A stretch of 64,000 nucleotides of DNA from Bacteroidota bacterium (lineage in GTDB: Bacteria; Bacteroidota; Bacteroidia; B-17B0; Aurantibacillaceae), in assembly GCA_030684395.1 (NCBI GenBank), contig JAUXTT010000008.1, forward strand, positions 124,001 through 188,000, given 5' to 3'. Under the pieces are notes generated by a model, which did not search any database, had not been told where the DNA came from, and saw only the letters and a program-made list of their open reading frames with translations. The position numbers and the translations under genes were made by a program. Shown in pieces: positions 36,892 to 45,353 of this stretch (its first letter is position 1; the number at the start of each line of letters is the position of its first letter).

Positions 36892-37548
36892 TTATTCTGA
36901 TATTAAAACCGGCCTGCAAAGCATACCTGATGTGTCTTCAATATTTAAGGGTAAACATGATAATGTGTAGTTCCCACTCTTTATTATTGCTGCATCAATT
37001 AATAACGGTGCCAGTAAAAGCATTTCAGGGTTGGCTTCAAAAAGCTTAATTACGGGTTTGTAAGGTTCCTCTGTATTTTCAATGATCGGGGTATCTACTC
37101 CTAATAAACCAATCTTAGAATTGATTAACCAGTTAGTAAGTTCTTCTTCAAAATAAGGGGATTCACTTAAATAAGTATCATTCGTATGATTTATCCCGTA
37201 GCCATTTGCAATAATAAATGCATCTCCGGCTTCCGGAAGTAAATTTTCCCTTGTCGCAATTTCCAACACTTTTTTCTTTGTGATTCTCTTTTTTTCATCG
37301 GTAATAACCACTTTCACTTTGCGGTAAAATGATTCTATAGGAAGAGTATTTAAGATCAGGTCATTTACCAATTTATGCTGAGAAGTTTCAATATAAGAAC
37401 CTGTGTGGCTAAATAATTTCATTTCGTATACGGTGCTTTGTCCTCCATTCGAAGTGCTTTCAAATACACTTATAGAGTTCTTCCATTCAGGCCTGTAACT
37501 CCACATTTGGTTAGTAACAGGCAATGATATGTCGTAAATTTTTTTCAA
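36892..37548 (-). CDS. Cyclase/kynurenine-formamidase-like protein with altered metal motif
   Basis: This protein of about 218 residues starts with KKIYDISLPVTNQMWSYRPEW and contains HTGSYIETSQH and GDAFIIANGYG, the pattern of the cyclase family (KynB-like). In that family HxGTHxDxPxH binds metal; here the middle His is Tyr and the Asp is Glu. I chose a TTG start at 37548 because it follows the upstream TAA directly and gives the expected family N-terminus. An ATG at 37581 would add 11 residues and overlap the NeuA-like gene by 32 bases. It lies between the NeuA-like and GT-C genes and may act on an ulosonate or its lactone. Confidence 0.72.
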   Translation of the reverse strand: MKKIYDISLPVTNQMWSYRPEWKNSISVFESTSNGGQSTVYEMKLFSHTGSYIETSQHKLVNDLILNTLPIESFYRKVKVVITDEKKRITKKKVLEIATRENLLPEAGDAFIIANGYGINHTNDTYLSESPYFEEELTNWLINSKIGLLGVDTPIIENTEEPYKPVIKLFEANPEMLLLAPLLIDAAIIKSGNYTLSCLPLNIEDTSGMLCRPVLISE

Positions 37549-37549
37549 T

Positions 37550-38107
37550 TTAAATCTGGCTTTCCAGCTTTTTAATATCATCCATTGTGTGAACATCCAG
37601 TATATCGGCAACAACAAAACCACAATGTGCGCTCAGAAACTCATTATATAAGTGTGGCATTTTAATAATTCTAAAGGCAGCATTTTGAACTCCATTGCTA
37701 TCTGCACTCATCACTTCCCACAAATTATACTTAAACATCATCTCAAATCCCTTATCAATAGCTTCGGCACTTATTTGAGGAGAATTAGCCTGAGGAACGA
37801 TTATAATTTCAGGTTGATTTTTACTCATCAATCCCAATTGCTTAACTGCACTTCTAATTGCTATAATCTTTGGTGTTGTATCATCGGCTAAAACCGCTTC
37901 TCTTTTAAGAGGCTCTGCACCGTATAAACTTCCGGTACTCAATATTTCGTCATCATCACTACTCACATAAATATCCGTTATGTATTTTGATTTTTTACAT
38001 GCTTCAATTGTATACGCAATGAGTGGCTTACCATTTAACGGATAAATATTCTTTTTTTCCAAACGCTTTGAGCCTCCCCGTGCCGGAATAATTGCAGTAA
38101 TTCTCAT
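37550..38107 (-). CDS. CMP-nonulosonate synthetase-like cytidylyltransferase (NeuA family)
   Basis: This 185-residue protein begins with the nucleotide-binding IIPARGGSKRLEKKN (residues 6-20), then NGKPLIAYTIEACKKS, YVSSDDDEIL and PQANSPQIS, all NeuA/KdsB-family marks. It is shorter than usual NeuA (about 220-230 residues) but ends with the customary DVHTMDDIKKLE region, so it seems complete. It probably activates an acidic sugar as a CMP derivative for a transferase, perhaps the one coupled to it by a four-base overlap at 38104. Confidence 0.85.
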   Translation of the reverse strand: MRITAIIPARGGSKRLEKKNIYPLNGKPLIAYTIEACKKSKYITDIYVSSDDDEILSTGSLYGAEPLKREAVLADDTTPKIIAIRSAVKQLGLMSKNQPEIIIVPQANSPQISAEAIDKGFEMMFKYNLWEVMSADSNGVQNAAFRIIKMPHLYNEFLSAHCGFVVADILDVHTMDDIKKLESQI

Positions 38108-39183
38108 TTTTTCATTCTGTTTAAAATATCTTCCGCAATAACACTTGCTCCATTTAAAGGATAAGTGTGCTCCTGCATATTTTCTTTGATTGTTTTGTAT
38201 TCTGCGTTAAAAAATCTACTCAGAAAAGATGGTAAATTAGTTGTAAACTGATGCAAGGAAATAAATGATCCGATTCCTTCATGCTTTACATTGATAATAT
38301 TTTCATTCATTTCGGGGTTCATGGCTTCCGACAAAAGCAACATAGGAGTTCTATAGGCTATACACTCTGATATAGTATTAAAGCCGGCACGACCTATTAC
38401 CAAATCAACCTTTCCAATATAATCGATGAAAAATTCGTTTTTTCTTATTTTTATCACATTCTCCGCTTCCACATTAAAGGTTTCCGAAATATATATTTCA
38501 TACTCCTTAAGATCTTTTATTTGCATCAATGCCTTTTGGATGGTAGTTTTCAGTACTCCCGAACCACTATCAATGAAGAGAATTTTAATTTTGGTTCCTG
38601 AGGACACAATATTTTCCGCGTTAATTTTTCTGATAATAAAGGGAACCTGCTTTGCCTTTTTATTATAATACTTTAATATTTCCTGGGGAGTAAACGGAGG
38701 AAAATATAGTACGTCACTAAGTTCAGCGTATTCAAAAAATCTATTGAGCACTTGTTGTTTTAACGGTAAAGGATAAAGCTTGGAGAAAAACCAATCCCAG
38801 GTAAAATGAGCGATGCCAAATGCAGGTTTTTTGTATTTCTGAGCTACATAAAATGCTTCATACACAAAATCACTTATCACAAAATCAACATCAGCAATAT
38901 CTTCGCCTTTCATCCATTCGTCAGACCTTGTAAGGTAATCGCTAAAATCACTCTTTATTCCATCAACATCCGGAAACCCTTCATCTGTTTTTCTCCAGGT
39001 GATCAAATTATGTTTGTTAACCAAAGCTTTATGTTTAATGGAGCGTTCAACTTCCTCGGCGTGTCGGTTAGTTTGAATGATCGTTTCAAAATCCGGTTGC
39101 AGAGCAAGCATCGCCTCAACTATAGCAGATTGCCTAACAACCGGTCCAAATCCTTCATCCGTTATATATATTTTAGCTTTCAA
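38104..39183 (-). CDS. MurG-like glycosyltransferase (GT-B fold)
   Basis: This 359-residue protein has a MurG/GT28-like C-terminal domain: FLIDSGSGVLK-type strand, DLVIGRAGFNTISECIAYRTPMLLL and a late MNENIINVKHEGIG helix. The N-terminal half includes VVRQSAIVEAMLAL and FVISDFVYEAFYVAQKY. Being coupled to the NeuA-like gene suggests it may use the CMP-sugar made there, but a pyrophosphate-type sugar donor is equally possible. It lacks the PseG hydrolase N-terminal motif. Confidence 0.83.
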   Translation of the reverse strand: MKAKIYITDEGFGPVVRQSAIVEAMLALQPDFETIIQTNRHAEEVERSIKHKALVNKHNLITWRKTDEGFPDVDGIKSDFSDYLTRSDEWMKGEDIADVDFVISDFVYEAFYVAQKYKKPAFGIAHFTWDWFFSKLYPLPLKQQVLNRFFEYAELSDVLYFPPFTPQEILKYYNKKAKQVPFIIRKINAENIVSSGTKIKILFIDSGSGVLKTTIQKALMQIKDLKEYEIYISETFNVEAENVIKIRKNEFFIDYIGKVDLVIGRAGFNTISECIAYRTPMLLLSEAMNPEMNENIINVKHEGIGSFISLHQFTTNLPSFLSRFFNAEYKTIKENMQEHTYPLNGASVIAEDILNRMKK

Positions 39184-39224
39184 TTTTTTCTTTTTCTGAT
39201 TATCACTAAAAGAACCGGCTCTTA

Positions 39225-40451
39225 TCAGTTTGATATCTCCTTATAGAAGCTGCGGTAGTTCTTTTCTGCATTAAAATTATCGTCCCAATAATTCCTAACC
39301 TTATTCCTAAATGATAGAGAATTTTTTGAAGATTCTTTGAATTTTAGAATTTCGTTCGCTACTTGTTCAGGGTCAAAATCTTTCTTTATAAGAATTCCTG
39401 TGTTATCGTTACATATTTCACCACAACCACCTACGTCAGTAGACATTAATGGAATTCCGAAACTAATAGCTTCGATCATGGTGTAGGGTAATCCTTCGTT
39501 AGAACTTAAGCTCAAAAAAAGTGAAACGCCATTGGTTCTTAAATAAGAAAGGAATTGTTCATTTTCAACATGCCCTACCAATTCAACTCTTTTCCCCAAT
39601 CCCTTTTTTTCAACCAGTTCCCTCAATAAATTCATTTCGGGTCCTGATCCGAAATGAATCCACTTGAATTTTTCAGGTAAATGAGAAAGAACTTCGGGAA
39701 AAGAAGTTGTCCGCTTTCTTTTTTGCACTGAACCGCATGACACTATAATAAATTGGTCCGTGGATTCATTAAACGGGTTAATATAATTGTGCGGAATGGT
39801 TCCTAAATAAGAACATTTAAATTTTTGAGAAAAAAAAGGATATAACTTAGTCAAATATTTTGCTCCATGTTTGGAGACGCTATAAACTTCAGACACATTC
39901 TCCAGTTGAAATTTTCTGTTCAAAATATACCCATCCCTGTTATCTTCTTCATAAAGGTCAAATGCATGTGCTCTTGTTATGAAATTAAGGTTTCTGATTT
40001 TTCTCTTAACTACGCCCAAAATTGTTGCCCAACGATCGAACCAAAAAGAATAAAACACGGTTTGTTGCTGAGGCTCATTTAAAATATACTCACTCAATAT
40101 CTGCGCTCTATATAATTGATGTAAATTATCATTGGCAACATCCTTAAATTTTCTTAAGGTTTGTTTTGGGTGCGAACGAAATTCGCCAATAATCAATTTC
40201 AAAAAAGCTGAGAAATTATTAAAGCAAACTTTTCTTCTATTAAATCCGGTATTTCCCTGCTCAAACAAATTAACCACCTTTACATTTGGCGGCAACTTTT
40301 TTGCATGCTCCTTTCCACAATCAATAGGAAAAATAACAACTTCATTAAAACATTCTGATAACACAACTATCTCTCTACCTACAAATATCTCACCTTCTCC
40401 ATAAGGGTAACTTTGAGTAAAAAGGAAACAATTCTTTTTTCTCTCAATCAT
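39225..40451 (-). CDS. Family 4 glycosyltransferase
   Basis: This 408-residue GT-B enzyme has NCFLFTQSYPYGEGEIFVGRE at the N-terminus, ITRAHAFDLYEE in the acceptor domain, IVSCGSVQKRKR and FGSGPEMNLLRELV in the donor domain, and the E-x7-E motif in SSNEGLPYTMIEAISFG, then STDVGGCGEI. The family call is firm; donor and linkage are unknown. It overlaps the upstream GT-C-like gene by eight bases. Confidence 0.92.
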   Translation of the reverse strand: MIERKKNCFLFTQSYPYGEGEIFVGREIVVLSECFNEVVIFPIDCGKEHAKKLPPNVKVVNLFEQGNTGFNRRKVCFNNFSAFLKLIIGEFRSHPKQTLRKFKDVANDNLHQLYRAQILSEYILNEPQQQTVFYSFWFDRWATILGVVKRKIRNLNFITRAHAFDLYEEDNRDGYILNRKFQLENVSEVYSVSKHGAKYLTKLYPFFSQKFKCSYLGTIPHNYINPFNESTDQFIIVSCGSVQKRKRTTSFPEVLSHLPEKFKWIHFGSGPEMNLLRELVEKKGLGKRVELVGHVENEQFLSYLRTNGVSLFLSLSSNEGLPYTMIEAISFGIPLMSTDVGGCGEICNDNTGILIKKDFDPEQVANEILKFKESSKNSLSFRNKVRNYWDDNFNAEKNYRSFYKEISN

Positions 40452-42009
40452 TAGCTACTCTGTAAACATGGATCTCTCCAAAAACGGTATCTGGAAAAAT
40501 AGTTTTATTCAACTCTCTTTTCATTTTATCGTAACTGTGCTGAATAATTTCATCTTTTCTGGATTTATTCTCTGAAAAATCAGATTCAAAATTAAATTTA
40601 TATGTCAACAGGTAGTTTGCATTTTGCTTTTGAATATTTCCGGGATTGATAAACGAATTCCACATGTAACTTTTATCGGGAATTGGATACGGATAACTTG
40701 CAGCAAAAGGATGATATCTTGACACAGCTAAAAAATCAGTAAATGGATATCTAACTGTTATATCCTGAAGGATACTGATTTTTCCTGGTTTTTGATTTAA
40801 ATAATCATAAACTTTCTGAGAATCCGATTTAATAGCCTTAGCCTGCTCTTCCAGTTTCACCAGCGGGTAAATTTTTATAATTGAAAACATAACAGAAACT
40901 GTCATCAGTAAACTTAACCCCGCATAAGCTGCCTTTTTTCCAATTGTATTCCTGAAATTTGACTCTGCAGAAGCCAGTAAACCCAACGCAAGAAAAACAA
41001 ACCCTGTCCATAAATAATGTGCCCACAACCTTTTTGTGAGTATCATTACCGGCAGCAGCAGACATAAACCAACTAAAGATAAAATCAACTCACTTGAAAT
41101 ACTCTTATTTTTAAAATACCTGATAACACCCTGTGTTATAAAAAATAAAAACGCTGCAAATACAATAACTCCTATAATTGTTCCACCTGTGTACCATTTA
41201 AACAATCCATCTTTTAACCAATCCATTATTGTAACCGTTGTATCATCGTAATGATCGGCATTTTTAAAAGTTGAGTCAATATATGTTTTCAGGAACTGTG
41301 GTTTAAACGGGCTAAGCAATAACCCAGGGATAGCAATTATAATTCCAGTACAAAATAAAATACCTGAGGAGATACATTTCTTAAAGTTAAACTGACCAAC
41401 AAATATAGGCAACAAAAAAAACAGTGGCAAAATCATTAATACATTAAATTTAACACCATACGCCATCCCTAACCAAATAAAATGCCTGCCAAAAGACCAA
41501 TTTCTTTTGTATGCATAATAAATAAAAACAGCAATCAGTAAAAGTTGAAACGGCTCGGGTTTTGGAACCATAACAAAATAGCTCGTATAATAAAGCGATA
41601 AAACACTCATGTAAAAAATCAACCTGCTTAGCATATTTTTCAAAAAAGTGCTTCCTAGTAAGGTAAGCCCGAAAAACAAACAAAGTACATGAAACATTCT
41701 GATGCTATAAACCAAACCGCTTATTCCCCCAATCTTATATGGCAGATAAGCAACAATGGCGTCGGTATAAAACATCATTCTGCCATAGAACATTACATCT
41801 CCGGCTGCAATTGACATTGCAAAATGCTTGAAACTCGCAGGCTCTAATATTGAATAAACTTCCCGAACTGTAAGGTATTCATCATGCCCCGAAAAAGTAT
41901 AATTGATATTGGATCCATCAAGAAATTGTGTATTGAGTATTCCTGCATACACCATGAATACAACAAACATTATACTTTCGAGAATATTTCTCTTAAAAAA
42001 GTCAATCAC
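40444..42009 (-). CDS. GT-C-like polytopic membrane protein
   Basis: This 521-residue protein has about ten membrane helices. Its first extracytoplasmic loop contains YTFSGHDEYLTVREVYSIL, with the Asp-Glu pair typical of GT-C glycosyltransferases. A soluble tail from about residue 400 contains FAASYPYPIPDKSYMWN. It probably transfers a sugar from a polyprenyl-phosphate donor outside the inner membrane; the substrate is unknown. Overlaps of eight bases on both sides tie it tightly into the operon. Confidence 0.78.
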   Translation of the reverse strand: MIDFFKRNILESIMFVVFMVYAGILNTQFLDGSNINYTFSGHDEYLTVREVYSILEPASFKHFAMSIAAGDVMFYGRMMFYTDAIVAYLPYKIGGISGLVYSIRMFHVLCLFFGLTLLGSTFLKNMLSRLIFYMSVLSLYYTSYFVMVPKPEPFQLLLIAVFIYYAYKRNWSFGRHFIWLGMAYGVKFNVLMILPLFFLLPIFVGQFNFKKCISSGILFCTGIIIAIPGLLLSPFKPQFLKTYIDSTFKNADHYDDTTVTIMDWLKDGLFKWYTGGTIIGVIVFAAFLFFITQGVIRYFKNKSISSELILSLVGLCLLLPVMILTKRLWAHYLWTGFVFLALGLLASAESNFRNTIGKKAAYAGLSLLMTVSVMFSIIKIYPLVKLEEQAKAIKSDSQKVYDYLNQKPGKISILQDITVRYPFTDFLAVSRYHPFAASYPYPIPDKSYMWNSFINPGNIQKQNANYLLTYKFNFESDFSENKSRKDEIIQHSYDKMKRELNKTIFPDTVFGEIHVYRVAND

Positions 42010-42721
42010 TTTTTTTCAATTTTTTACGTAATTCGAAAATGTAGTTCAATGTCCGTTTTATTAGTTTCCATTTTACTTTACTACTGCTTCCACTTCCTCC
42101 TTTTGCTTCACCGGCAACTCTTTTTGCAAAATAAACCGGAAAGTCAATTATTTTTCCGTGCTTTTTGGCGCAATAAAGTAAATACAGGTCGAGTGAAAAA
42201 TCATGAGGAGCATCTTTATTATATGCTTCAAAAAACTCTCTACTAAACAATTTAGGTTGTGCATTAATCTCTGATAATCTTGCTCCCAAAGCCATTGAAG
42301 ATAAAAGCCCCATCCCATATGAAAAAAATGCTTCCATTGTTTTCCTGTTTTTCCTAAAGCCTTTAACCAAAAGCATTTTATTCTTACCCTGCTTATATAT
42401 TTCCAATGCTTTTAACACATCCAAAGGATCTGTTTGTTGGTCAGCATGAGTGTATGATAAAACTTCTCCATTCGCACTTTTCAAACCTTCAAGGATGCCA
42501 TAACCATATCCTTTGTTAACAGGAACATAGACTACTCTGAATTTATCATTTCGCTTCAGCAATTCCTTTTGGAATACAGCTGCAGAATTATCTGTAGAAC
42601 CATTATTCACTAAGATAATTTCAATATTAGAATTGGCTTCTGCAAGTTTATCCAAACGGGCAAATAAGGCAGTAAGATTATCCTGTTCATTATAGCATGG
42701 TAAAACAACAGAGACTAACAT
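42002..42721 (-). CDS. Family 2 glycosyltransferase
   Basis: This 239-residue GT-A enzyme starts VSVVLPCYNEQDNLTALF, has LVNNGSTDNSA (residues about 36-46) and a metal-binding SYTHADQQTDPLD stretch near 88 in place of the usual D-x-D. It lacks the C-terminal membrane helices of polyprenyl-phosphate glycosyltransferases but ends in a basic stretch that could bind the membrane (WKLIKRTLNYIFELRKKLKK). It resembles DPM1-like GT2 proteins. It is next to two nucleotidyltransferases that may make its donor. Confidence 0.9.
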   Translation of the reverse strand: MLVSVVLPCYNEQDNLTALFARLDKLAEANSNIEIILVNNGSTDNSAAVFQKELLKRNDKFRVVYVPVNKGYGYGILEGLKSANGEVLSYTHADQQTDPLDVLKALEIYKQGKNKMLLVKGFRKNRKTMEAFFSYGMGLLSSMALGARLSEINAQPKLFSREFFEAYNKDAPHDFSLDLYLLYCAKKHGKIIDFPVYFAKRVAGEAKGGSGSSSKVKWKLIKRTLNYIFELRKKLKKSD

Positions 42722-42727
42722 ACTAAA

Positions 42728-43492
42728 TCAGGACTTGTTTGTGATTGTATCAAAATATCCATTCCAATAATTAAATGTTTCATAATCGGTTGGCGTTCCC
42801 CAACAAACATAGTGGTCTATCTCAAAAACCTCTACTTTATATCCCAGCTCAACGAGATCAGTAATACATTCATCCACATAGAATTCATTATTAATTCTTC
42901 TGTTTTGAGCTATCATTCGTTCGGCAGCTTTAACAAAATAATCTGATTTTTTAAACCAAAAAGCACCTACTACCGCGTGATCATTTTGAGGAGTCTTACT
43001 TATTGGGACTTTAACACTCATTCCTTTAACTGTGTTATCGTCGTTTACCTTCACCCAACCATAGGCTTGGGGTTTTGCATCTACCGCAGGATTATTTCTA
43101 AATGTAAATACCAATGCGTCTGCATTTAGTTTCTGCTCATCAAATTTTTTATGATCATAGATCATTCCGTTATCACTTGCGCCAATAACCAATTCTTCAT
43201 TTGCATCGAAAAGGTGCTTTGCTTTTAAGCAGGTTACTGCCTGACCTTCTGTTAAATGATCTAGCACGATAATATCAGCCTGAGGATAATATTTTTTTAA
43301 ATGCTTATCAATTTCATATTCTGAGATCTGGAAATCGCGTACTATAAATGAATATTTTTGAGAGGCAGGTAATGCCTTTGCCGCACTCACCACCATTGGC
43401 TCCCCCAGAACCGGCAACAAAGGTTTTGGTGTTTTGTAGCCTGCCTCAGTAAATCGGCTACCTGCTCCTGCCATTGGAATCAAAGCTCTCAT
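42728..43492 (-). CDS. Sugar- or polyol-phosphate nucleotidyltransferase (first of two)
   Basis: This 254-residue protein starts with the NTP-transferase signature RALIPMAGAGSRFTEAGYKTPKPLLPVLGEPMV, where GSRF and the KPLL lysine bind the nucleotide and phosphate. Further marks are GASDNGMIYD near residue 107 (metal-binding Asp) and the end VFEIDHYVCWGTPTDYETF. It makes an NDP-activated compound from a phosphate and NTP. It shares layout and ending (WGTP-DL/YE) with the gene at 43489, with which it overlaps by four bases, so the two probably came from duplication and then diverged. Confidence 0.88.
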   Translation of the reverse strand: MRALIPMAGAGSRFTEAGYKTPKPLLPVLGEPMVVSAAKALPASQKYSFIVRDFQISEYEIDKHLKKYYPQADIIVLDHLTEGQAVTCLKAKHLFDANEELVIGASDNGMIYDHKKFDEQKLNADALVFTFRNNPAVDAKPQAYGWVKVNDDNTVKGMSVKVPISKTPQNDHAVVGAFWFKKSDYFVKAAERMIAQNRRINNEFYVDECITDLVELGYKVEVFEIDHYVCWGTPTDYETFNYWNGYFDTITNKS

Positions 43493-44274
43493 GATAAAAT
43501 CTCCTTTCCTTTATAATGACCTATTATTTCCATCCATGTTTCATACTCCTTCAAGTCTTTAGGAGTTCCCCACTGACAAAAATATTTCACATCGTCATAC
43601 ACCAATACATCCAGACCATCTCTTACCAAAAGATTATAAACCATACTGATATAGTATTCGCCATTCAGATCCTGCTTTTCATCCATCAGTTGCTGAAAGT
43701 ATTTTTTCACGTACTTTCCTTTTGAAAAATAGTAAGTACCTCCTGAATGGCTCGCTTTTGTTTTATCTGTTTCAAAAGAGTATTTCTCTTTTATCTCTAC
43801 TAAATTACTTTCCGAATTTTTCTTACAGCTTGCGTACAGGTTTTCCGGATGCATAAGGTGCGGATGAAACCCGGTGTAACAAGGAATTGCTCCATACGAT
43901 CCTTTTTCTTTAACTGTTTTTTGAAAGTGAGCAAAATCCCAAACCTGAAAAAAATCGCAATAGTTTGTAATCACTTCTTCTTCCTCTTTTATAAGATCAA
44001 AAATTTTGGCAACGGCATAAACCGGTCCTAATTTGTGGCCTTCGATAGAAACAATTTTTCCATCGGGCTTGATTCGGTTCAACTCACTTTTTAAAGGAGT
44101 CAATTTCAAATGCTCTTCCCTGCAAATAAAAATGAATTCGTGATCACCCGGAAAAAGCCCAACTACCCATTCAATAATTGGTTTTCCATGAACTTTTATC
44201 AAAGGCTTAATATCAGAATAACCTGCATCCTGAAACCTTTTACCTAAACCTGAAAGTGGAATTATAATTTGCAT
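43489..44274 (-). CDS. Sugar- or polyol-phosphate nucleotidyltransferase (second of two)
   Basis: This 261-residue protein has the same family start, QIIIPLSGLGKRFQDAGYSD, then KPLIKVHGKPIIEW, ITNYCDFFQVWDF near 105 and a FCQWGTPKDLKEYETW ending. The GKRF form instead of GSRF and the low identity outside motifs suggest a different substrate from its neighbour. It lies directly downstream of a class II aldolase and a kinase fusion, suggesting it activates their product. Confidence 0.88.
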   Translation of the reverse strand: MQIIIPLSGLGKRFQDAGYSDIKPLIKVHGKPIIEWVVGLFPGDHEFIFICREEHLKLTPLKSELNRIKPDGKIVSIEGHKLGPVYAVAKIFDLIKEEEEVITNYCDFFQVWDFAHFQKTVKEKGSYGAIPCYTGFHPHLMHPENLYASCKKNSESNLVEIKEKYSFETDKTKASHSGGTYYFSKGKYVKKYFQQLMDEKQDLNGEYYISMVYNLLVRDGLDVLVYDDVKYFCQWGTPKDLKEYETWMEIIGHYKGKEILS

Positions 44275-44292
44275 AGTTTGTTTTTAAAGAAA

Positions 44293-45348
44293 TCAGGAAT
44301 TTTTCATAATGTTTTTCCTGTGTTTCTCCATATCCATATTATTAATATAATCGATCTCTTTTCCTTTTATTAGTTTAATTTTATTAGCAGCTGTTCTCAA
44401 TGTATCGTACAAAAACAAATAAGCGGTCATTGTTTCGTGAATGGATTCCGCTTCACGTTCATTGCCTTTATATTTTAATGTATAGTCTGCTGAAATATTA
44501 ATTTTTTTTGATTCTTCTCCAGTTAAAGTTATGTTGCCTTTAAAAAAAACCGTTTGATCCGGAAACAAGACCTGATCAAAAAAATCTGCTGCAACCTTAT
44601 ACTTAGATAAAATTCTGCTGCAATAATCATTAACCGGAAAAAAGCTTTCTTCTTTTAGTTCAACCTGAGTTACCGGATATGCATCAATTTCAACTGAAAA
44701 TATTTTTGCAATACTTGAGTCCACCTCCGTCAACAGGTTTGTCACTTCTTCCATGTTATCTCCATGAGCAATGATCCCATGATTTTCAAGAAAGAAAATC
44801 TTTGGTTTAGGTGAGTTGTTTTTCTCAGCATAAATTAACTCTTGTGTGATCAAATAAGACAGGCCAAAACCGGGACTAACAAAAGGAATATGAACAATTG
44901 GCACTGCGAGTTTTTCCTGAACTTTATTTCTTAATTCGGTCCCCAACTCATTACAATTGACAAGGTTTGCCCAAACAGAATGAGTATGAATAACATATTT
45001 ATCAAGCACCGCATGGAACCCGGTTTCCATTGAAGGTTTTGGGAATTTAACTCCATTTGCATCACTTAAAATATTGTTAGTGATCAACTCCAATGATTCT
45101 TTTTCGCATTGCTCCTTTGAAATAATCTGAACATTTCTGAAATACTTTTCAATTACTCCGGAGCTCACTGCTGAATACCCTCCATTGTCATTCATCTCAT
45201 TAAATCTGAATCCTGAAGCTTTTATGTACATATTTCCGGCTTCGTCTTTAACAGATGTATTTCCACCCGGTCCCTGGATCAGATCTGCCCTTCCAACAAA
45301 GGGTTTTGTAAGTTTCAGTAATTCGTTAATTATGGTATGATCAGACAT
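44293..45348 (-). CDS. Class II aldolase/adducin family protein
   Basis: This 351-residue protein has the class II aldolase fold in its N-terminal ~230 residues: LIQGPGGNTSVKDE and MYIKASGFRF (phosphate-binding), VIHTHSVWANLVNC with the zinc His pair, and FLENHGIIAHGDN with the third His. Such enzymes cleave or form ketose phosphates, or act as epimerases or decarboxylases. It is longer than L-fuculose-phosphate aldolase (about 215) by a C-terminal domain of about 120 residues. The phosphate-kinase, aldolase, nucleotidyltransferase gene order suggests a phosphorylated polyol or sugar acid is made and NDP-activated. Confidence 0.87.
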   Translation of the reverse strand: MSDHTIINELLKLTKPFVGRADLIQGPGGNTSVKDEAGNMYIKASGFRFNEMNDNGGYSAVSSGVIEKYFRNVQIISKEQCEKESLELITNNILSDANGVKFPKPSMETGFHAVLDKYVIHTHSVWANLVNCNELGTELRNKVQEKLAVPIVHIPFVSPGFGLSYLITQELIYAEKNNSPKPKIFFLENHGIIAHGDNMEEVTNLLTEVDSSIAKIFSVEIDAYPVTQVELKEESFFPVNDYCSRILSKYKVAADFFDQVLFPDQTVFFKGNITLTGEESKKINISADYTLKYKGNEREAESIHETMTAYLFLYDTLRTAANKIKLIKGKEIDYINNMDMEKHRKNIMKNS

Positions 45349-45353
45349 GCTTA

